From CALXZG01 sp034184445 (GTDB taxonomy: Bacteria; Pseudomonadota; Alphaproteobacteria; CAAHEQ01; UBA3637), in the NCBI GenBank assembly GCA_034184445.1, contig JAXFZX010000116.1, positions 1 through 10,895 on the forward strand: a stretch of 10,895 bases of DNA, read 5' to 3'. The notes below the pieces were generated by a model. That model did no database searches, was not told the DNA's origin, and saw only the letters and a program-made list of their open reading frames with translations. Positions 6,646 through 10,895 of this stretch are shown here, one piece after another. How positions within the stretch are numbered: the stretch's first letter is position 1; each line of letters begins with the position of its first letter. Made by a program: the position numbers and the translations under genes.

Positions 6646-8505
6646 ATGTCAGAAGAAAAAATTGAATTTCAGGCCGAAGTTGCCAAAGTCTTAGATATCG
6701 TGATTCATTCGCTTTATTCCAATCATGAGATTTTTTTGCGTGAACTTATATCTAACGCCTCGGACGCATGTGATAAATTAAGGTATGCTCTGTTAACACA
6801 TCCGGATCTAACGCCCAAAGAAGCCTTTAAAATCACGATCACACCTAATCAAAAAGAAAATACCCTAACCATTACGGACAACGGGATAGGAATGAATCGC
6901 GATGACTTAATCAATCATCTAGGCACTATCGCACGCTCGGGGTCGGGTGAATTTATGAAAAACCTTACCGGTGATAAACAAAAAGATATGGCTTTGATCG
7001 GCCAATTTGGTGTTGGCTTTTATGCTTCCTTTATGGTCGCCGACACGGTGAAAGTCCAAACCCGCAAAGCCGGTGATAAATCGGGGTGGTTATGGAAATC
7101 CGATGGGTTGGGTAGTTTTACAATAAAAGAAGACCCCAAAGCCCCCTTGGGTACCTCCATTACATTATACCTTAAAAAAGATATGTTGGATTACTTAGAA
7201 CCCATCCGTATTCGGCACTTGGTTAAACAGTATTCGGATCATATATCTCTACCCATTGCGATTGTTGAAAATGGGAAGGAAGATATTATTAATGCGGCCG
7301 GAGCCCTTTGGACACGAAGTAAGTCCGAAATTACCGAAACACAATATAAAGAATTTTATCAATCCGTTTCTCATTCTTTTGATGAGCCATGGCTAACACT
7401 CCACTATCGGGCAGAAGGTGTGATTGATTATACAGCCTTAATGTTCATCCCGACTAAGCCTCCGTTTAACTTATTCCAACCGGACCGTAAGTCGGGCATA
7501 CAACTTTACACCAATCGGGTTTTTATTACAGATGATGTGCCGGATTTAATGCCGTATTTTCTTCGCTTTATGACGGGAATTATTGATACCAATGACCTAC
7601 CCTTAAATGTCAGTCGTGAAATGCTTCAAAAAACACCGGTTATGGCCAAAATTAAAAAAGGTATTGTGCATCGGGTGCTTTCGGAACTAAAAAAGCGAAC
7701 CGAAAAAACCGAGGATTATAATAAATTCTGGGATAGCTTTGGAATTGTTCTAAAAGAAGGCCTTTATGAACCGATTGATGAACGTGATGAGGTCGCCGAT
7801 TTATGTCGTTTTCATACCACCGCCGGACAGGATTTAGTCGGATTTGCCGACTATGTCACCCGTATGCCCAAAGAGCAGGAAAATATCTATTACCTAACCG
7901 GCACAGACTTGGAAACCCTGCGGGTCAATCCGCAATTGGAAGGTTTTGCCTCCCGCGGAATAGAAGTTTTATTGCTAACGGATCCGATTGATGAATTTTG
8001 GGTGCAAACTTATTCCGAATACAAAGGCAAAAAAATTGTGTCTGTTATGCATGCACGAGAGGATGTTTCAAAAATCAAACCGGCAAAAGAGGATACTACC
8101 CCTGCCTTAGACAAAAAAGCCGGTGTAGCCTTAACAAAAAAAATAAAAGAAATCTTGGGGGATATGGTGGGAGAAGTCAAACTGACAGATAGACTTACCA
8201 AAAGTCCGATGGCTCTTATCACTCCCGAAGGGCAGATGAGCTTAAATTTAGAGCGTCTAATGAAGGCTCATGGGCAACAAACCAATTTTAACAGCCTGCG
8301 CGTTTTGGAAATTAATGAAAAGCATCCAATTATTAAGCGGTTATCTGAACTTTCGGATCAACCGGGCAAAGGTGGATTACTTGCCGACAGCATCTGGGTT
8401 TTATTTGATGAGGCTTTAATATCTGAGGGTGAACCGATTAAAAATCCGGCTGCATTTTCAGAACGCTTAGGACGCTTTATTTTAACGGGATTGGATAAAG
8501 CATAA
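6646..8505 (+). CDS. htpG: Chaperone HtpG (bacterial Hsp90)
   Basis: This cytoplasmic ATP-dependent homodimeric chaperone is 619 aa, normal for HtpG. The N-terminal GHKL ATPase is complete: the catalytic Glu is E33 in LRELISNASDA, the nucleotide-binding DNGIGM is at 78-83, the lid segment GTIARSGSGEF at 93-103, and GQFGVGFYASF at 119-129. The middle domain contains DLPLNVSREMLQ (about 317-328) with the conserved Arg that contacts the ATP gamma-phosphate. The C-terminal dimerisation domain runs to the end and, as in bacteria, lacks the eukaryotic MEEVD tail. The ATG at 6646 is preceded by AAGGAG at 7-8 nt. It is transcribed alone from its own heat-shock promoter. The next gene converges 13 nt beyond the stop, and I see no intrinsic terminator. 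Confidence 0.99.
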   Translation: MSEEKIEFQAEVAKVLDIVIHSLYSNHEIFLRELISNASDACDKLRYALLTHPDLTPKEAFKITITPNQKENTLTITDNGIGMNRDDLINHLGTIARSGSGEFMKNLTGDKQKDMALIGQFGVGFYASFMVADTVKVQTRKAGDKSGWLWKSDGLGSFTIKEDPKAPLGTSITLYLKKDMLDYLEPIRIRHLVKQYSDHISLPIAIVENGKEDIINAAGALWTRSKSEITETQYKEFYQSVSHSFDEPWLTLHYRAEGVIDYTALMFIPTKPPFNLFQPDRKSGIQLYTNRVFITDDVPDLMPYFLRFMTGIIDTNDLPLNVSREMLQKTPVMAKIKKGIVHRVLSELKKRTEKTEDYNKFWDSFGIVLKEGLYEPIDERDEVADLCRFHTTAGQDLVGFADYVTRMPKEQENIYYLTGTDLETLRVNPQLEGFASRGIEVLLLTDPIDEFWVQTYSEYKGKKIVSVMHAREDVSKIKPAKEDTTPALDKKAGVALTKKIKEILGDMVGEVKLTDRLTKSPMALITPEGQMSLNLERLMKAHGQQTNFNSLRVLEINEKHPIIKRLSELSDQPGKGGLLADSIWVLFDEALISEGEPIKNPAAFSERLGRFILTGLDKA

Positions 8506-8518
8506 AAAAAATATCCTG

Positions 8519-9193
8519 CTATCCTCGGCGATTTCCACATTTATCCCGACGAAATAAATGTCCTCGGGTCCTTCCTCTGTGACGCACAATGGGAATAGGT
8601 TGCGAATCAGAAGCGTAAATAAATGAGATAGTATGGGGTGTCACAATCGGCGATGTCCGCTGATTATCCGTATCTGTCAAGAATGCTTTATCGGAAAACG
8701 CCAATGATATTTTTCCAGACTTTATCTTCTGTTCACCATACATACGACCTGTTTGGGCTTCTTGATCAGCCAAATTGTTATAATAGCCATCACTAAGCCG
8801 ATCGGGATGAGGTTGGTGCCCGTGAATTCCATGAAATTCAAATGCAATATGGGACATATTGGCAAATGTATCAGATATCCCATATAAAATTTTTTTCTGT
8901 AAGGGGCTATCAATGCTGTCCATTCGGTTCTGGTCGGGATACTTAAAGACATGCTGTAATTTTCGTAAAGACCGGTACGAATCCGAAAAAATCCGAACGA
9001 TATCTGGATTAAAGCAGGCAGAATCCATGATAGCAACAGATATAGCGTAAAGTTCGGCTGTTTCAATGTTGTCTGTTGAAAAATATGTTATTTCTCTTTG
9101 CACCACTTCCGGAATTCGGGAATGCACAAATACTATCCCCACACCGGCAATTTTGGTTTTATCATTCAAAGACGCGTCCGTAAAAATATCCAT
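8519..9193 (-). CDS. RNase HI-like protein with C-terminal extension
   Basis: The first 150 residues fit the RNase H fold: FTDAS with D6, then GVGIVF, TAELYA with E47, IFSDS with D71, HGIHGHQ with H126, and NNLADQEA with D143. This gives the D-E-D-D metal site and the His loop of an active enzyme, predicted to cut the RNA strand of RNA-DNA hybrids. Typical RNase HI is about 150 aa. Here about 75 residues follow, ending in an Arg-rich tail (RHRGRTRG to NRRG) that may bind nucleic acid. A longer insertion than usual lies between D71 and the His loop. The start ATG follows AAGGA at 9 nt. It may be the housekeeping rnhA or a divergent paralogue; without the rest of the genome I leave the symbol blank. 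Confidence 0.82.
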   Translation of the reverse strand: MDIFTDASLNDKTKIAGVGIVFVHSRIPEVVQREITYFSTDNIETAELYAISVAIMDSACFNPDIVRIFSDSYRSLRKLQHVFKYPDQNRMDSIDSPLQKKILYGISDTFANMSHIAFEFHGIHGHQPHPDRLSDGYYNNLADQEAQTGRMYGEQKIKSGKISLAFSDKAFLTDTDNQRTSPIVTPHTISFIYASDSQPIPIVRHRGRTRGHLFRRDKCGNRRG

Positions 9194-9215
9194 CGTTTTT
9201 AATCCTTTTAAAAGA

Positions 9216-9243
9216 AGTATATCACAAGAACGAAAAAAATCAA
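9216..9243 (-). promoter_or_regulatory. Promoter of the RNase H-like gene
   Basis: On the minus strand TTGATT (9238-9243) and TATACT (9216-9221) are separated by 16 bp, with TGA before the -10. The predicted start is near 9209, so the leader is about 16 nt and contains the AAGGA ribosome binding site. Confidence 0.65.
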
Positions 9244-9311
9244 CTTTTTTATCATCAGAAGCATATTATGCAATACATTTCGGATACCTAAAACAAAATA
9301 TGAAATAAAAA

Positions 9312-9340
9312 TTGACAAAAGATTTAAAAAATGCTATATT
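9312..9340 (+). promoter_or_regulatory. Hydrolase promoter placed for a leaderless mRNA
   Basis: A perfect TTGACA (9312-9317) and TATATT (9335-9340) are separated by 17 bp, with TGC before the -10. Seven nucleotides after the -10 comes the in-frame ATG at 9348, where transcription should begin. No ribosome binding site precedes that ATG. The TTG at 9312, which could be read as an upstream start codon in the same frame, is the first triplet of this -35 box. Confidence 0.78.
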
Positions 9341-9347
9341 CCCATGT

Positions 9348-10100
9348 ATGCGACAATACTTACCGACAGATTCCTTGGTTTATAAAAACATTCAATCTAA
9401 TTCCGATCAAAAGATCGTGTTCTTATCGGGGTTAGGGTTAGAGATAAAAAAACAACGCGAAGCCTTCATCAGGCGTTTTGCCTTAAACCACGGAGTATCA
9501 TATTTGGCATTGGATTACACGCGATACACCGATGAGCATGCCGATCAGCCATATTATAACTTATTGCAAGTGCTCCCACGAACAATGGCTATTTTAAACC
9601 AAGATAATAAAAAATTATTGCTATGCGGAGCTTGCTTTGGGGGGCTAATGGCCCTTAGAATAGCGGCACAAATGCCTAAACGCGTTCAAGCAGTCCTTGC
9701 TTTATCGCCACCCTATGAAACGTTAGGGTATTCTTGGATTGACAATGCGGATTCTTTTTTAAAAAAGCGTGAGAATGATTTAAAACAACGCAATGCCTGT
9801 CCTGAAATTATACAAAAAATGGTTGCATTTAGGAATGTGGTTATCTCCGCTTTTCAAATTCTGGGACGCGAAAAGATTGAACCAACTTTTCGTAAACCCG
9901 TTCATATCCTGCACGGTCAAAATGATAAACTAATACCGGCAGAAAATTCATTACATGTGCAACAGGCATTGAATAATCCCAATTGTACGGTTCATATTAC
10001 ACCCAAGGCCGGGCACACTTTAAACAACGATTATGAAATGAAAATTCCCATTCGTATTTTAGAGGAATGCCTTCATCAATCCTGCCGTCCCAATCCTTGA
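9348..10100 (+). CDS. Alpha/beta hydrolase with a cysteine nucleophile
   Basis: This 250-aa protein has the alpha/beta hydrolase layout. An early strand IVFLSGLG (23-30) supplies the oxyanion region. The nucleophile elbow is CGACFGG (93-99), with Cys96 where most family members have Ser. The acid is D193 in HGQNDKLIP and the base is H223 in KAGHTL, so the triad is Cys96-Asp193-His223. A Cys nucleophile in a G-x-C-x-G elbow is known from dienelactone hydrolase (GYCxGG), but the rest looks more like small esterases or acyl-thioesterases. The substrate is unknown. No signal peptide or membrane segment, so it is probably cytoplasmic. I chose ATG 9348 because the longer frame from TTG 9312 runs through the promoter. 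The 3' end overlaps the convergent gene by 25 nt. Confidence 0.85.
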   Translation: MRQYLPTDSLVYKNIQSNSDQKIVFLSGLGLEIKKQREAFIRRFALNHGVSYLALDYTRYTDEHADQPYYNLLQVLPRTMAILNQDNKKLLLCGACFGGLMALRIAAQMPKRVQAVLALSPPYETLGYSWIDNADSFLKKRENDLKQRNACPEIIQKMVAFRNVVISAFQILGREKIEPTFRKPVHILHGQNDKLIPAENSLHVQQALNNPNCTVHITPKAGHTLNNDYEMKIPIRILEECLHQSCRPNP

Positions 10101-10510
10101 TGTCGAAACCACATAGCCATATAGTCATCTCGCGGAATGGCATTAACACTGACCGGTAGGGACATCCACAATGCGGCATCATGGCGCACCCCTATGCGAC
10201 GATCAATGATGTTCAGATAATTTTGAAAATCATCAAACATACAGTGTGTTATTTTCGGTTTACCGTTTTGAATAATGGGTTTATTGGCTTTATCACGTTC
10301 CACCAAAGGCATAATAATGATATTATCCCCCGATCCGCCAACGCCCCGACCAAAACCATGTTGGCGAACTAAATTACGATAATTATACGGTTCTAAGGTC
10401 TTTAAGTAAAAAGAAGCGACCACCCGTTCATCAGGGGGCTCACTATCGTTTGCGCAAATAAAGCGCAGTTTATTTCTAAAAGCTGGCAAAATATCCTTAA
10501 TATCTGTCAT
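10076..10510 (-). CDS. Uncharacterised 144-145-aa protein
   Basis: I do not recognise this family. The protein is hydrophilic, with no signal peptide or membrane segment. Features to search on are a glycine-rich GFGRGVGGSGDN (about residues 52-65) followed by a hydrophobic IIIMPLVERDK, a central MFDDFQNYLNIIDRRIG, and MWFRHQGLGRQD at the C-terminus. The start is ATG 10510 or the GTG one codon upstream (10513). No ribosome binding site precedes either, and a promoter -10 ends 5-8 nt upstream, so it may be leaderless. Its last 25 nt overlap the end of the hydrolase gene on the other strand. The divergent neighbour is dapA. Gene reality rests on the uninterrupted frame, the promoter and the lack of a competing frame. 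Confidence 0.72.
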   Translation of the reverse strand: MTDIKDILPAFRNKLRFICANDSEPPDERVVASFYLKTLEPYNYRNLVRQHGFGRGVGGSGDNIIIMPLVERDKANKPIIQNGKPKITHCMFDDFQNYLNIIDRRIGVRHDAALWMSLPVSVNAIPRDDYMAMWFRHQGLGRQD

Positions 10511-10518
10511 CACGAATC

Positions 10519-10547
10519 ATTATGCCATACTTTTTAGCTCAAAACAA
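10519..10547 (-). promoter_or_regulatory. Putative promoter of the 145-aa gene, placed for a leaderless mRNA
   Basis: On the minus strand TTGTTT (10542-10547) and CATAAT (10519-10524) are separated by 17 bp, with TGG before the -10. The predicted start is at about 10512, within 2 nt of ATG 10510. Both boxes are weaker than in the other promoters here, so this is less certain. Confidence 0.5.
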
Positions 10548-10625
10548 GAAAAAAAAAGAGCTTTTTTTTCTTTATTAGGCTTTAAATTCGCATTAAAAAA
10601 TGGGAAATCATCAATCTGATTTTTA

Positions 10626-10654
10626 TTGATTTTACTGTTTTTTTCGGATATAAT
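10626..10654 (+). promoter_or_regulatory. dapA promoter (sigma-70 type)
   Basis: TTGATT (10626-10631) and a perfect TATAAT (10649-10654) are separated by 17 bp. The predicted start is near 10661. A short leader of about 15 nt carries AGGAG (10664-10668) at normal distance from the ATG at 10676. I see no lysine riboswitch or attenuator. Confidence 0.85.
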
Positions 10655-10675
10655 ACGTTCATCAGGAGAATACCT

Positions 10676-10895
10676 ATGACTATCAAAAAAAGTTTTGGTT
10701 CTGTCATTACCGCTATGGTGACACCGTTTCGGGGAAACGATAAAAAACAAATTGATCTAGATTCAGTAGCTTCTTTGGTCACTCACTTGACCCAAACAGG
10801 GACAGACAGTTTGCTGTTAACAGGATCAACAGGAGAGGCTCCACAACTATCAGAATCAGAAAAAGATGAGGTTATTTCTTTCGTTCGGGAAATCA
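10676..10895 (+). CDS. dapA: 4-hydroxy-tetrahydrodipicolinate synthase, N-terminal part (cut by the window end)
   Basis: Only the first 73 codons are present. They read as the start of a DHDPS/N-acetylneuraminate lyase family TIM barrel: FGSVITAMVTPF (7-18), then LLLTGSTGEAPQLSESEK (46-63). The latter is the pyruvate-binding GTTGE motif, with Ser in place of the first Thr, and the following helix. DapA condenses pyruvate with aspartate semialdehyde, the first committed step to diaminopimelate for peptidoglycan and to lysine. The Schiff-base Lys and the catalytic Tyr lie beyond the window, so another member of the lyase family is possible though less likely. The ATG at 10676 has an AGGAG site 7 nt upstream and its own consensus promoter. 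Confidence 0.88.
   Translation, partial: MTIKKSFGSVITAMVTPFRGNDKKQIDLDSVASLVTHLTQTGTDSLLLTGSTGEAPQLSESEKDEVISFVREI

Noticed and set aside
8722..9066. 114-aa minus-strand frame with a hydrophobic start, possibly a membrane peptide
   Set aside because: It lies wholly inside the RNase H-like gene in another frame, with no promoter or ribosome binding site of its own. The RNase H frame has the conserved catalytic residues.
9312..9347. Upstream TTG start extending the hydrolase by 12 residues
   Set aside because: The TTG is the first triplet of a perfect TTGACA -35 box with a 17-bp spacer to TATATT, and no ribosome binding site precedes it. The ATG at 9348 fits the predicted transcript start.
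10536..10569. AGCTC...GAGCT inverted repeat followed by T8 as a plus-strand terminator
   Set aside because: The stem is 5 bp with a 17-nt loop, and no plus-strand gene ends here. It lies in A/T homopolymer sequence where such matches arise easily.
10520..10782. Minus-strand frames crossing the dapA promoter and the start of dapA
   Set aside because: They run through the dapA promoter, ribosome binding site and coding start, which are much better supported.

Overview
The window comes from a low-GC alphaproteobacterium. The 16S rRNA carries the two helix shortenings typical of that class: against E. coli numbering, about 30 nt are missing before position 338 and about 25 nt between 357 and 515. 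The gene set is housekeeping (groESL, uvrC-pgsA, htpG, dapA). I see no transposase, phage gene, CRISPR array or tRNA. The order cannot be fixed by eye; a reduced or host-associated lineage (Holosporales-like or the uncultured gut alphaproteobacteria) is a guess from AT richness and short intergenic regions.

Layout. Bases 1-781 are the 5' half of a 16S rRNA gene on the minus strand. It is preceded by a leader of about 260 nt, a near-consensus promoter at 1047-1075 and A/T-tract upstream DNA. Next upstream, also on the minus strand, come a strong intrinsic terminator, groEL, groES and an RpoH-type heat-shock promoter. Upstream again are pgsA and uvrC (minus strand, probably one operon), then a 196-aa protein I do not recognise (minus). 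At 6515-6645 transcription diverges: htpG runs rightwards from its own RpoH-type promoter. The right third alternates strands: an RNase HI-like protein (minus), an alpha/beta hydrolase with a cysteine nucleophile (plus), an unrecognised 145-aa protein (minus) and the 5' end of dapA (plus, cut by the window edge).

How the genes work together. GroES/GroEL and HtpG are the heat-shock chaperones, and both transcription units start with the same element, CTTG-N18-ACTAT. This suggests co-regulation by an RpoH sigma factor; no CIRCE/HrcA site is present. UvrC (nucleotide excision repair) and PgsA (phosphatidylglycerophosphate synthesis) form the pairing common in proteobacteria.

The most unusual regional signal is promoter placement. 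Three genes (uvrC, the hydrolase and the 145-aa protein) have -35/-10 pairs with exactly 17-bp spacers. In each, the -10 ends only 6-8 nt before the start codon, so their mRNAs may be leaderless. groES, groEL, htpG, dapA and the 196-aa gene instead have clear AGGAG-type ribosome binding sites. I found no convincing new multi-gene system. The items most worth following are the leaderless starts, the two unrecognised proteins, the Cys-nucleophile hydrolase and the C-terminally extended RNase H.
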